Source: Albugo candida
Lineage: Eukaryota > Oomycota > Peronosporomycetes > Albuginales > Albuginaceae
Reading direction: 5' to 3'
DNA length: 64,000 bases
Assembly: GCA_905220665.1 (NCBI GenBank)
Contig: CAJNAR010000155.1
Location: 248,001 to 312,000 of the forward strand
Below, in pieces: positions 24,163 through 35,779 of the stretch. Made by a program: the position numbers and the translations under genes. The first letter of the stretch is position 1. Every line of letters begins with the position of its first letter. The notes beneath the pieces are model-generated. The model saw only the letters and a list, made by a program, of their open reading frames with translations, searched no databases and was not told the origin of the DNA.

Positions 24163-25746
24163 TTAATCCAATGTGCGAGCAGCTCCAAATGCTACCGCTA
24201 CATCGGGATCGATTGTTATTCGCGGTTGTTTCCCAAACAATTCTTCTAACTGTGTGTGTATCCAAGGGATCCGAGAAGACCCACCCACCAATACGACTTC
24301 ATCGATGCTGTTTGGGTCCATGTTATTGTCACGTAATATTTGACGTACAGGGAGTAATACTCGTTCCAAAATTGACTCACAGAGTGTTTCGAATTCGTCA
24401 CGAGACATTGATATCTCCACGCGATTATCTTGTGCGATCAGCTTGCCACCAGGCTCTTGGACAATACAAGACGCTATAGCGGTGTGGGTGTAACTAAGTT
24501 TGCGTTTCAGAATCTCTGCAGCACGACGAATTCCTGCAATTGTACAGGGTAATTGATCCGGGTCTTCAGTTTTCTCACTGTCGGTTTCCATCACTTCCAA
24601 AGAAGATTCGGCCAGTTTCATTCCAATAAGAGCTTCCAATTGGGAAATAAGATGATTCGAAACCAAATTGTCGAGATCTTCGCCTCCCAAATTATTATCG
24701 CCAAGGGTGTCAACCACACTGATTGACCCAGATCTTACAAACAGAAGCGACACATCTAAAGTGCCACCACCAAAATCGAAAACCAAGATAAAATTCACAT
24801 TAGGAGTCTGATGTAAGCCATACGCGATTGCGGCCGCAGTTGGTTCTTCGAGTACACGAGCGACTTTGAGACCAGCTTTCTCATACGCTTGCACTGTTGC
24901 ACGACGTTGAGCTGCTTTAAAGTCAACTGGAACTGCAATTACGACTCTATCAAGCTGGAAACTCATCAAAAGCTTAAAACAACTCACTGAGGCTATACGC
25001 AAGTGTTGAGTACCTGATTGTGTTTGACGAATTCGCGTGCCATTGAGTGAAGATGACGAATGATCAGTGATCCGATATCGATGGGTGACACACACGATGG
25101 ATGACCAGACACGCGCAATGAGAAGCAGGGGCCAGGAAGGCTCTCAGATGTGGTAGCAGATTCATTGCGAATTGGCTCGATCGAGAACCCGTACGGTTTG
25201 GCTGCTTGGATAGACTCATTGTAGGACCTTCCAATAAAGCGTTTGGCATTGTAAATGGTGTGGTGAGGATCTTTTGTGCGGTAGGCGCGAGCTTGACGGC
25301 CAACGAGAATTTCTGGAAGGAATGGTATACTATGATACATAAGATGATTCAATAGTATGCTATAGTATGGAGGACGAACCTCCATGTGGTAAGAATGTAA
25401 CAATCGATGGGATGAGTGTGTGCTGATATCGATCAGGAATGATGCTCACGTTGTTACGTTGAGAGATAGCAACGACGGAGTATGTTGTGCCCAAGTCAAT
25501 ACCAATGACTGGCGGAAGAATAATAAGAATGAGTCGATCGTTTGCGTAATGAGGGAGGACTTTCGTACCGTGTTGTCGTCCAGTAAATCCACTTCGTGCC
25601 AGAAATGCTGCAATGAGAGCAAATATACCACCGGATAGAATCATGATGGACATGACATGATGTCTGAGATCATTGCTACGCGATTTCGGTCGCGGGGCAG
25701 CTTTTGATTGTTGTGGAGATGGAGGTAGCTTTTGCGGAGAGACCAT
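24163..25746 (-). CDS. HSPA13/STCH-like Hsp70 ATPase domain with N-terminal anchor, copy A
   Basis: Four exons (25746-25569, 25508-25380, 25312-25014, 24954-24163) give 465 residues. A basic N-terminus precedes one hydrophobic segment (about residues 31-50, VMSIMILSGGIFALIAAFLA). The Hsp70 nucleotide-binding domain follows: VIGIDLGTTYSVVAIS, IYNAKRFIGR, EEPTAAAIAYGL, VFDFGGGTLDVSLL and VVLVGGSSRIPWI. The protein ends at TIDPDVAVAFGAARTLD, so the peptide-binding domain and lid are absent. Length and layout match HSPA13 (about 470 residues, microsomal, no substrate-binding domain). It is likely attached to the ER or another endomembrane; the in vivo role of HSPA13 is poorly defined. It is not a truncation artefact, because both copies end identically. 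Confidence 0.88.
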
Positions 25747-26791
25747 AACGGATAAAACGGACTTAATGACGAAATGGTTTGTCTCTGTCTTATTTCGTTA
25801 AATATTCTTGAATTGGTGCGTACGTCCTTCTCATGTCGCATATTGTATGCAAGAGAATTGCATGTGCAAAATCGATGCAATCAATCCATCGGCTGGTCGC
25901 TGAGTAAACAACACGTGATACCACAAGATAACCTAATACCTCATCCACTAATTTCGCTTTCAAGCATGCTGTACCCCACCATACAATTAAAAGTGTGAAG
26001 ACTATGTTCTAGTGACGCAGCCCTACCTTACATTAAGCTGTGATTACAAAGAGCTAGCTACTGCGTCGTAATACATCCGACTATGACCTGCTTTGCTTAA
26101 TCTGATCAAAACCTTACATAAAGGCGTTGAATAACTGGGTAGGGATAAAATCTAGAACCACCAGTACATACTCTCTAACAACGATCTTCAACCCTTATTT
26201 CGGTGGGGTGCTCATAAGAGACCCTGATCTACCCTTTTTAATACTTTTTTGTACAATTCTAACTTGTCGAAAAGTAGAGGACGTAATCGTGAACGTGCAT
26301 CAGTATCCACCAAAATTTGCCTTTGGACCGATCACCTTTACCAGCAAAAATGAGATTCACACGCAATCTCGCCTATGAGCTCATGAGCGACACGCTTTGT
26401 TCAATAAACGAGGATATTGAGATAAACTGAATGTGACCTTGCACTCTGTATGCAGCGAGAGTTGGAGAAATGGTCATTTGCGATTCACGGAGCGCTATAG
26501 AGAGCACCTCATCAACATGCTACAAGTTTAGGATACGGTGCCCTTTTTTCATTGTAATCGTTCATTTTGAATTTTGTAGCATCATATTCTATATGTGAAA
26601 AATGTAAACATATTGGAGTATGAGATGCAGTCAAATGTAGAGGTAGGAAAGGTAACCATCTACTCTTCCATGGATCTATTATACGACATACACATGTAAA
26701 CTTTAAACATCTACTCGCTTTCATCACTCGCTTAGTCTACCATTTCTTGATATCTAGATATCCAGCCGATTTGACTTGGAACTAGTGAGCC
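25747..26791. other. Shared divergent promoter region inside arm A
   Basis: About one kilobase between the divergent starts of HSPA13 copy A (minus) and WRKY19-like copy A (plus). The mirrored stretch in arm B is equally long. An 83-codon frame at 26127-26378 starts with TTG, has no known domain and is preserved in both arms only because the arms are nearly identical. I see no RNA gene. Confidence 0.5.
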
Positions 26792-27517
26792 ATGTTGCGC
26801 GCTATGATTTTGGATAGCAAAATTGCAACGATTCCACCGCCTGTAGTGTACCAACTGCCAAGTCTTTCATTTGTTGTGTCGACTCCAACAATGAGTGATA
26901 TCCAAAATACGGACTACCAGTCTCCAAGAATTCCAACGATAAACAGTGTCGGTCTAAATGGAAGTGGTTTGAGTCTATCTCCTCGCGATGAAATTCGGCG
27001 CTTACCATCACTCCAAACAGTCCTTTGCCGTGGGCGGCTTGACCGTACCCTGCAAGAATCATGCATATTGAAGTCGAATGAGATATTTGTAACCAATGTG
27101 CTTGATGCAAACACGACAGTGGGATCGCAGCAACCTCAACTTGCAAAACGTGATCAGTCTTGTCGAGACCGTGGAAACTCATGTGAAAAACGTGTGCAGA
27201 AAATCAAGTTTTGTGAGATCGACAGCTGCTTGAAGCGAGCCAAAACGGGTGGTTTATGCATCGCGCATGGTGGTGGATCACGGTGTTCCAATGAAGGATG
27301 TTGCAAGCACGCAGTCACACTTGGACGGTGCATTAGCCACGGTGGTGGTAAGCGCTGCGCAATTGCTGGATGTGGCAATGCGTCTCGAAAACAAGGAGTT
27401 TGCTGGAGTCATGGTGGAAAACTCCTATGCAAATATGAAGGTTGTGCAAAAGGACCAAAGTTGGGTGGATTGTGCTGGTCACACAACAAATCACATGTAG
27501 CAAATAGTGATCAGTGA
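26792..27517 (+). CDS. WRKY19-like Cys/His-repeat protein, copy A
   Basis: A single exon of 241 residues. The N-terminal 140 residues are Ser/Thr/Pro-rich without a domain. From about residue 145 four tandem units follow, each about 22-25 residues, with the pattern C-x4-C-x6-8-GG/GR/GV-x-C-x2-H-GG: GGLCIAHGGG, LGRCISHGGG, KQGVCWSHGG and GGLCWSHNK. These resemble the zinc-binding repeats that oomycete annotations often label WRKY19-like, found in large families in oomycetes and some plant proteins. No WRKYGQK heptad is present, so the label describes only the repeats. Function is unknown; nuclear regulator is a guess. It converges with the PX-PDZ gene (146 bases between stops). Copy B differs by only about seven residues. 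Confidence 0.78.
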   Translation: MLRAMILDSKIATIPPPVVYQLPSLSFVVSTPTMSDIQNTDYQSPRIPTINSVGLNGSGLSLSPRDEIRRLPSLQTVLCRGRLDRTLQESCILKSNEIFVTNVLDANTTVGSQQPQLAKRDQSCRDRGNSCEKRVQKIKFCEIDSCLKRAKTGGLCIAHGGGSRCSNEGCCKHAVTLGRCISHGGGKRCAIAGCGNASRKQGVCWSHGGKLLCKYEGCAKGPKLGGLCWSHNKSHVANSDQ

Positions 27518-27663
27518 GTCCAGAGTCGAATTATGAAGATGTGGAGTGTTTCGATGGTAAAGCGCTCTGCCTGTATCCGATTGCTGTTGAGCATTTTTGG
27601 AAGAGAATGATTGACATCGGAAAAAATATATGTGATCATGTTTTGCTTCTTGTCTATGACGAT

Positions 27664-30600
27664 CTACGATACAATGGAGACTACACGATTCCAGACACTT
27701 GCGAGTGTACTTGAGCTCCTACTCGTCTCCATGCAAAACTTATACCGATTGCCCTCTCTGCAATACTCCTTCACTTCGCTCAATAAAGAATTCTCGTTAC
27801 TTTCCGTGCTCGATCCTGGCGGTGTACAAGCCATTTTGCATTTATAAAGTTCCGAGCTCGTATTGGTACAGACCATTGCTTTATTCTGCTCCGACACACT
27901 CAATCCTTCACACGTGACACATCCTTTTTCAATTTCAATCTTGGCTGGTGGAAATTGGATTTTTGGTTCACTCGTACTTGATCCTGTCGAACTTGTCAAG
28001 GTCGAGTAATCTATACGCCGTGGGGTATACAGACTATACATATGACCAGGACTATTGTGTCCATTCGTATAATTCCGCCGTTCCGCTTCTGTTAAAACGT
28101 CGACCTGATGTCGCCAAACGGCAACTTGCTGATTCAAATTTTCGACTTCTTCACAGTGCTCTTCTGCGAGTTTTTGCAAAAATTCTTCATGCTGTGACTT
28201 CATTCGCTGAATGGCTGAATCCCTTTCTCTCATAAATTTTTCCTCCAAAATATGTTGCAGCAACTCAATGGACTTGTTTGACTCATTCAACAATTTCGCT
28301 TCTTGATTTGCGATCTGCTCTAACGCCTGGGACCGAGCACGTTCAGCTAACATTTCATAAATGTGCTGCGAGTGTTTCAGTTTTGTTTCGAGACACCGAT
28401 TTCGATCCTGTAATTCGTTGATCAAATTATCACGTTTTTGCACAAGTTTTTGTAATTCAATGCACTCTTCAGATGCAGCTGCAAGCTTCTTTTTCGATCT
28501 GTTCAATAAATTTCTCTCTGTGCATGCAGCTGCCTCTAATTTCCATACACGTTGTTCGATACTATCGCATTTGGCTCGGATGGCTGCATTCTCCAACATT
28601 GCTACTTGCAAACTGTTTGTCATGTCTCGATGAGCTTCTGATAGCAATGCCAACATAATTTCACTAGAGCATTCAGTCTCAACATTCTCTGTACAATCAA
28701 TAGGGCATTTATGGTCTATAAAGTGCAATCATTGATAAGGATTTCGTGAAAACGTATTTTAGCACTTACCTTGAAAGACTCGGAAGCATAGTGTTGTTGG
28801 TCGAGAGGCACCAATCAGCATTTCTGCGACTCGAGTGAATCGTTTTCCGAATGTGCTTTCACCATTGATCGATACGAGTACAGAACCTCTTTTCAAAGAC
28901 TGCTCACTAAATTAAAAAAAGGTAAGAAGATTGCTACGAATACAAACAAGTATGAAATACGCACTTTTCGACTTTTAGATCCACAGCATTTGCATTGAGG
29001 TTCTATTAAACAATTTTAAAAATTACAAAGATTTAGTGCCACATTTTAAGCGTACCTTGAGTGACCTTTGGAGTACAGCTGCCTCACTATCTCCAATGTG
29101 CCCAATACACAGACTCAGCTGATATCCACCAAAGGTTGTGCTCCAAACACCAATTCCACCAATTTCGACGCTTTTAACTCCAGTGAGCTTGCCAAGATTT
29201 GACAAAAGTTGTGGGTCTTGTTTGTCGTGTTCCTTATTTAGCGAATCGATTTGAGAACATTTCAGAGAAGAGGGAAGAAAAGTGTAAAATCCTGTTGTAA
29301 ATATATCGCCAAAAGCACCGTACGCGTCCCAAGACAAAGGCTTCATTTTCTTTCCTTTTGGAAAAAAAAAATTGCGTACTTTCGTACCTTTCATCCCAAT
29401 CAATTCTGTAAAAACTGAGCCAAGAATACTAAGTGCTGTTTGAGAACGAACGCTGTGATCTCGCCGGAGCTTATTTTGGTGGAGATATTGTTTGGCGATG
29501 TTTGATTGCCAATTTACATCATCTTGTACGTTTTTTTCATGCAGAACTTGAAGTCTATTTGTTGAGCCATACAGTTTGTAAACATTTTCGTGTTCTTCCA
29601 ACTGATGCAGAGAGCGGACAGGAACATAAACGAAGCGTAATTGTAACGGTAAATCAACCGACTGTATCTCATTGAGAATATGATCAAACTTTTGACGAAA
29701 CACATGTCTACCATTGATCAGAATTAACTGTGAACCAACGGGTACATGAGTTAGCTCTGAATCCATTAAAGAGTCTTCACAGAGAAAACCATAAACAATT
29801 GCTCCAATGTGATGACCTGTTTTCTCGCACTTTGACGCAGCAGCCAATCGAATACCAAGGCCACTCGACAGTATACACGATGATCGTACTTTGGAAGGAT
29901 ACATGGGACGCTTATATAGCTGAACGTTGATTTCTTTCGCTGATAACGCGAACGCTGGAAGACGAGGAATATACGATGGAATCGGAATATTTGCACCAGA
30001 AAATAAAAACGAAGCTAATAAACACGCAAGAGAATGTATGGAAGACGAGCATGATGATTGTTTGATGTGATGATCCTCGCAACAAACAGAACATTCGCTG
30101 CCAAAGTGTTTCTCAGTCTGATAATGTCGCCTAATCCTTTCCACAACATCATCCAGCCACGTTCGCAGCTGCAGAAGACGATCCCCATTGCGGTTTTCTT
30201 TCAAACAATCAATATACCTTTTTGATAGCTTGGGTAGTATGATTTCAGACACAGATTCTACCGCGGCGATAAAGTCTTCAAAATGTCGATAACGCCGGTA
30301 GATTTTCCACCTATGAAAAGTAGCGTTATAATTTCGAGTCTATTGATATTACTATAAGATAATCACAACTTTTTTCCTTCCATTAGATTTGGACTCTTTA
30401 TTTCACATTCGAATACATGGCTGATACCACGTAGGTGAGGTTGGTGACGAGAGGTTTGAGACTTTCTTACATTGTTACGGCTTGTAAGGATTGATAGTAG
30501 CCAAGAGAAGAGATTCGGATTGATCTTGTACACACTAAATGCACAAGCTGTGGCCAGGTCTCGATTGTGCGAAAACTTGGATTCGGCTCATGAAGCTGTG

Positions 30601-30784
30601 GTCGCGGTAGATTCAAGCTTTCGACTATAGGGATAGCATAGTCGAATGTAGCGTTATTCATTCCAAAGTGTGATTTATGATTGCCTTACCTTTGCACTTT
30701 CTTTATTCTCAGATGCTTTTGTAGCTCCTTAAATAATTTCGAACGATTGCGATTCACAGTATCCATACAATGCGGCAAAATCAT
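27664..30784 (-). CDS. PX-PDZ-PDZ coiled-coil protein
   Basis: Seven exons (30784-30690, 30617-30471, 30420-30370, 30310-29056, 29002-28965, 28906-28770, 28715-27664) give 924 residues. A PX domain (about 60-170) is built across three splices: HVFECEIKSPN, WKIYRRYRHFEDFIAAV and ILPKLSKRYIDCLKENRN. Two PDZ-like repeats follow, one near 230-320 (VGSQLILINGRHVF) and one near 500-575 (GSVLVSINGESTFGKRF). A coiled coil spans about 595-780 (rich in E, K, L, Q; for example LVQKRDNLINELQDRNRCLE). A Ser-rich tail follows. PX domains bind phosphoinositides on endosomes and PDZ domains bind peptides, so a membrane scaffold role is likely. The last 133 codons lie inside repeat arm A and are duplicated in arm B. 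The start is divergent from asparaginase by 105 bases. Confidence 0.82.
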
Positions 30785-30889
30785 CAGACAAACTTCCCAA
30801 TAACGGACTTCGAAATCTATTTTTTTATAATCCTTCGAAAACTAATAAAGAACACAGATACATAGAAACAATTCTCTGGTGTCAGTCAA
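30785..30889. promoter_or_regulatory. Short divergent promoter between PX-PDZ and asparaginase
   Basis: Only 105 bases separate the two start codons, so both genes must share or overlap their promoter and 5' leaders here. It is AT-rich. I see no motif worth naming. The assignment is positional only. Confidence 0.4.
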
Positions 30890-32173
30890 ATGACACCGAA
30901 TAACTTGCCTGGAACTGACAATTCCATAAGTTGTAGCACAAAATCGTTTCCAACATCAGCATCTACATCAAATCTCCCTCAGCCCATATTATCGCTGACG
31001 AGTTCGTCGAAAGTACGCACATTGTCTCGGTCTAAAACTTCGCAAGAGCGTACATCATGTTTGATTATTTACACAGGCGGTACATTTGGAATGGTACCTG
31101 ATGCGCATGGAGTCCTTCATCCTTCAAGTGGATTTCTTGAAAAAAAGATAAAAGAAATGGATGAATTTCAATTCGACAACATGCCTGTGGTCACCGTCAG
31201 TGAGTGGGCCGACCCTATCGATTCCTCCGACATGACACCAAACGATTGGGGATGTATTGCTCGGGAAATTGAGAAAAACTACTGGGACTATGACGGTTTT
31301 GTTGTATTACAAGGTACGGACACAATGGCATACACAGCAGCAGCATTGTCCTTCATGTTAGAATATCTCGGAAAAGCTGTTGTAATATCAGGAGCAATGA
31401 TTCCTCTACATTACCCACACAGTGATGCACGACGTAATCTTATTATGTCCGTCATGTGCGCTTCGAATCTTGCCATTCCTGAAGTTTGTATTTATTCAAA
31501 TGATAAGCTTTTGCGTGGTAATCGTACTACAAAAATAGCCAACATGGCAGTTGACGCTTTTCAATCACCAAATTTCTATCCACTTGCGTCCACCGGTGTC
31601 GAAACAACAGTAGATCGGAGTCTAATTCGTCCGTATCCGCGTCGACGTTTCAGCATATTCACAGACTTGTCGACAAATATCTGTGTGTTTCATCTCGTAC
31701 CCGGCTTTGACGATGAATGCATCGAAGCGTATATCCAGCCTCGTCTTTCTTGCCAAGGTTCGACACAAAAAGCCAGCGAAAAGGCAATAGTGTTTGCTTT
31801 ATACGGCACTGGGAATGCTCCACGCCGTAAAGATGGATTTTTAAGCCGCGTACAGAAAGCCATCGAATATAATATTCCCATAGTAGTGACCTCTCAATGT
31901 ATACAAGGGCGTACACAGCTAAATACGTATGCTACAGGCATTCGTTTGCTCAATTTGGGAGTCATCACGTCACTAGATATGACCATCGAGGCCACCGTAA
32001 CGAAACTAGCTTATCTAATGGGCAAAGGTCTAAAAGGAAGCCATCTAAAGAGGAAAATGGAATCGGATCTCCGTGGTGAATTATCAGTTGAAGACTCATT
32101 TTGCACTGGCGAAGAGATGCGACATCAACATTTACATCGAAAGACAATTATCAGAGATTTTGTCACGCAATGA
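30890..32173 (+). CDS. Type I L-asparaginase
   Basis: A single exon of 427 residues. It hydrolyses L-asparagine to aspartate and ammonia. After a Ser/Thr-rich extension of about 55 residues, the first catalytic threonine is in IIYTGGTFGM, and the second, with Asp, in LQGTDTMAYTAAALSFM. Further conserved parts are VISGAMIPL, the DARRNLIMSV stretch that usually carries the catalytic Lys region nearby, and GIRLLNLGVITSLDMTIEATVTKLAYL at the C-terminal end. The IITSLDMTIEA-type ending and length place it with the cytosolic type I group rather than periplasmic type II. No clear signal peptide is visible. It sits in the spacer between the duplication arms. Confidence 0.92.
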   Translation: MTPNNLPGTDNSISCSTKSFPTSASTSNLPQPILSLTSSSKVRTLSRSKTSQERTSCLIIYTGGTFGMVPDAHGVLHPSSGFLEKKIKEMDEFQFDNMPVVTVSEWADPIDSSDMTPNDWGCIAREIEKNYWDYDGFVVLQGTDTMAYTAAALSFMLEYLGKAVVISGAMIPLHYPHSDARRNLIMSVMCASNLAIPEVCIYSNDKLLRGNRTTKIANMAVDAFQSPNFYPLASTGVETTVDRSLIRPYPRRRFSIFTDLSTNICVFHLVPGFDDECIEAYIQPRLSCQGSTQKASEKAIVFALYGTGNAPRRKDGFLSRVQKAIEYNIPIVVTSQCIQGRTQLNTYATGIRLLNLGVITSLDMTIEATVTKLAYLMGKGLKGSHLKRKMESDLRGELSVEDSFCTGEEMRHQHLHRKTIIRDFVTQ

Positions 32174-33168
32174 AAGTTATGGAGAAGTGCAAAGCATGGG
32201 CATCAGATATGATTTCTATGTGGAGCCCTATTCGATTAAGAGATGTAGCTGTCTTCATAAGCAGATCATAACCGCATCGTATCGAGATGTAAACTTGAAT
32301 TTTAGAGCAAATCTGTATATAGTCACACAGCGACATGCTGCTCTTATTCCTTTGTAAATTATCGCAAGCTGGCTTTTGGTACCGCAGGAGAAACTATAGC
32401 ATGATTTTTTGTATTTTGTGTCGTAATTGCTTGTATTGGAGCGATGGTTGGCTGAATTTATTACTTAAGATCGCAATCTGCTGCTGAAACAGTTACAAAA
32501 GTGTTGAGTTGAACACGTCTCTAGGGTATTTCGGTATCTCAAAGATTGTACAAATGAGAAGCTCCTTTATACGTGACCAAGCAGGATTTTGATCTTTTAT
32601 CTGAAATGATCCCTAAAGAAAATTGAAGCTTTGCTACATGCCTTCGTGCTGTGCCGAAAGGTATCAGTGTCGCTAAACTACTTCATATTGCTGCAATTGT
32701 TTCCAATGTCATGGCTGTAGCTTTGCTGTGCACACATGTTTAGCTACAAGCCTTTTAGAATAGAATCGAGCAGATGTGGATATGAATCGCACAACAAGTG
32801 AGAAACCGCCTCAAAGGTCAGTACTATAGCTTCATTGATACGACATCGACTGTATCGTCCACAAGCATCACAGCGAATAATATATCGCAAGGCAATACAA
32901 AAGCTGCTTTATTTTATACGACTCCAATAAAATACTATAAATTAGAATACGATGGCAGCATAATCTACAGTCATAAATCTTATAGTAAACTCGGTGTCTC
33001 ACACATTGATTGAAGCTGTACGGTGACTTAAATGTGTGCGTGACTACAGCTATCATATTTCAATGTTTTAGCCCCAAAGAAACTGAGATTGCATGCACGT
33101 GCTATATCTTGACTCCAGCTTCAGTAATACCATGTATCATCTCTGTCAGTCGAACGATTCAACTCACT
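32174..33168. other. Intergenic, convergent genes
   Basis: Downstream of asparaginase (plus) and of the ABC1 kinase (minus). Only small chance frames. No RNA gene, repeat or domain was found. Confidence 0.5.
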
Positions 33169-34842
33169 CTACGCAAGCTTTCGAGTCGCATTCTCAGCGA
33201 TAACTTGCTTCGCCACGGATGCCCACGCTTCTGAATGGGAATAACGGTAGTGAAGCGCATAGCTGAAGCCTCGAAGCAATAATGAGGCACGAAAGGCCAT
33301 AATGTACTCATCCGGAACCTGAACAATTTGATCAATTCTAAGCAAAACAGCGATATCAGCATCCATAATAATTAGGCGAGATAATAAGTCTTACGAATCT
33401 AAATACTCCACAAAACTCTGCACGTTCATGCCTTCCGTGACAGTTAAGTCGTCTCGATCAAACATCAGTCGGGCTTGTTTCTCAAGAAAATAAGAGTTCA
33501 TTTTAGCGGATCGCACACCCATTTCGACCGTCAACGCATGCACAATATCTTCTCTGCTGCCTTCAGCCAATGCCACTGTGAGTTTTGCCAGCTTGATTCG
33601 GTGCTCCAAGCTGATTCGCTTGACTTGGCCGTAATCAATCAGTCCGATGCGACCGTCTTCCAGTAACAAAATGTTTCCCGGATGTGGGTCTCCGTTGAAG
33701 CAGCCATCCACGAATATTTCGTAACCATGCACATCCATTAACAGCTTCAGAATACTTGGTACGTTCAACAACTTCTTATTGAGTTCTTTATCGCAATCGA
33801 TTTCCAGGGGTTTCGACACCAGATTACCGGGCATGCAATTCAGTAATTGCAGGTAACGTAATCGGATCCATCGCTTCACAGCTAATGCCTTCAATTCAAA
33901 TTGTGTGGGTCCTAAAGTGATGTCCAAGCCCATTGCGAGTCTTTCTTCATCCATCTTCTGTTGTTTCGTTCGTAACTCTTCAAGGCTCATACCTCTTTCT
34001 TTTGCGATGCATTCCAAATGTTCCTGAATGCCAACCAGAAGTTTCTTCCCTCGTAAATACTCCATGACAAGCACTTCTTTCGTGCAAAACTCAATCTTGG
34101 GTGTCGGGACAGCAACGCGTGAAGCAAAAGGGCTTTTTTTCAAGTTATCCCTCACCATTTCTAAATTTAAGGCTTCCTCGTGGTAATTAAATTCTGTCAT
34201 AAATTGCTTCTCTACTTCTTCCAAATATGGCAAATGTGCCGGTTGAAAATACCGGCAGAATGCTTTTATGGTTTTCATGTCGGAACGAAAAAAATGTTCA
34301 GCATCAGGATGCTGTACTTTCACAGCTACTTCCTCCCCAGAGTCTTTCAAAATTGCGCGATGAGCTTGACCGATTGAAGCCGCACCTAATGGTTTTGGAT
34401 CAATAGAAGTGAAGATATTGTCCCAAGACGTTTGGAAAGATTGACTGATTATATATTTGATCTCACTGACCGGTTTTGATGGTGCTTCATCCTGCAGCTT
34501 TACGGCTCGAGTTAGATACTGTGATGGTAGAAAATCGGCTCGTGTAGAGCCCGCTTGTGCTAATTTGATGTAGAAACCCTTGAGAGAGAGAACGATATCA
34601 AACACGTGAGGAGCGTGCTTCTCGTGCAATCTTTCATATATCTGTTTTTGTTTGTCGACCGGAAGTGCTATTTTCTCCATAAGAAGTTGATACACTCGAT
34701 AATGAGCATAAATTGGGAAGGCATGACGCCAAAAGTATACGGATCTCTTCATCCCTTCATCTTGATAGCTGTACAATCCTGCACAAGAGCAGCCTATCAT
34801 GCTGAGTCCAGCAAGCTTACGAACATGATGTCTAAATTCCAT
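33169..34842 (-). CDS. ABC1/ADCK-family atypical kinase
   Basis: Two exons (34842-33395 and 33337-33169) give 538 residues. The UbiB/ABC1 family signatures are present: the ExD-type EEVEKQFMTEFNYHEEALN, the alanine-rich loop LGAASIGQAHRA replacing the usual glycine loop, VAVKVQHP with the ATP lysine, FNGDPHPGNIL and LIDYGQ (in place of DFG). The N-terminal region that normally carries KxGQ reads YIKLAQAGSTRADFL, so the glycine is alanine. Family members act in mitochondria or plastids on coenzyme Q or lipid metabolism. The N-terminus has a basic start and a hydrophobic segment, plausible for mitochondrial targeting. The C-terminal exon starts with the DQIVQVPDEYIM block typical of ADCK1-like proteins. 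I would not assign ADCK1 versus ADCK2/5 confidently. Confidence 0.85.
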
Positions 34843-35779
34843 AGGGTTTATTGTGGGGAATTATTTGCAAGGGTCTTGTACCATATCGTTCAGCTACTCG
34901 TTGAAATTCATCGAACATAATTAGTGGAAATCGATTAGAAAGCGGCAGCATGTTATTTGTTAATCCAAATAATCATCGATTCTCAGGTCTATTCGATATT
35001 CTGCGACATAAGAACGATCAAGGGAAAAAGAGCGAATGTAGAGGAATAACAAGGATGATTGTATGTCGGGTCTGAGATCTATTTGAAGGACTGATTATGA
35101 GAAGTAAATGCAAGGAAGAGCAGTCGACATAGAATGCTCTCTCGCTGAAGTCAATAAGATATATCGGGTGTCATTCGAAGCGTCAGGAGCCGTCACGGCT
35201 TTAGACTGGTTCTTTTCTGTTTCACTAGCCTTTTCATTCTTGATTAGATCGGAGTCATCATTGGGCTTTCTACGGCATTGCTGGCAGATAACTTATTTAT
35301 CGACGGGTTTGCGGGTGCGACGGATTTGCGCAATATAACGAATTGCACAGATAGCAGTATCGTTACGTGTAGCGTGTCAAAGTCGCTGGTAAAGAATGAG
35401 AATGTGGTTCCACTTTAGCGCCCCTGACACAGACAAAAATCAACTTCTTGATAGCGGCCGCTCAAGACCATTAGGTTTTGTAGAGATTGCATAGTCCGAC
35501 GCACGCATTTTATCGTCAACGAAATATCTCAATACAGTCCGTAAGTTGTACTTTCGGCTTGATGCATGTGACCTGTAGAAAATATCGTTTATCCAATCAA
35601 TCCTACAGCAAACATGTAATGCGCATTGCTCAAGGATACTGTCGTCGCTTATCTACTCGCATATATATATCCAATTCCATATATTTCTTATGCATGTTGA
35701 TCTCGGACTTCCATTGCCGTGAGGTTTTCACTGTTCGATAGGTCCACGTTGTGGCATACAGTACATTTCAGCTCTGCAA
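34843..35779. other. Intergenic flank of arm B
   Basis: Upstream of the ABC1 kinase gene (minus) and left of the inner breakpoint of arm B. A 76-codon ATG frame at 35108 has no recognisable features. A short CA/TA-rich run lies near 35661-35680. No promoter for the truncated PX-PDZ fragment can be recognised. Confidence 0.45.

Larger units (their letters stand above)
22001..28063. repeat. Arm A of a 6.06 kb inverted duplication
   Basis: This segment is repeated in reverse orientation at about 35784-41846. Coordinates of matching features in the two arms sum to 63847 throughout (for example 24095+39752, 26792+37055, 27664+36183), so no net gaps separate them. By eye, differences are scattered single bases, about 1%. 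Contents: GTPBP1/2-like GTPase, HSPA13-like Hsp70, WRKY19-like protein, and the last 133 codons of the PX-PDZ gene. Sequence similarity decays within about 20 bases beyond 22001 and stops at about 28063. Confidence 0.95.

Noticed and set aside
26127..26378. 83-codon frame conserved in both arms as a gene
   Set aside because: It starts with TTG, has no domain, and both arms are nearly identical everywhere, so conservation is not evidence of coding.
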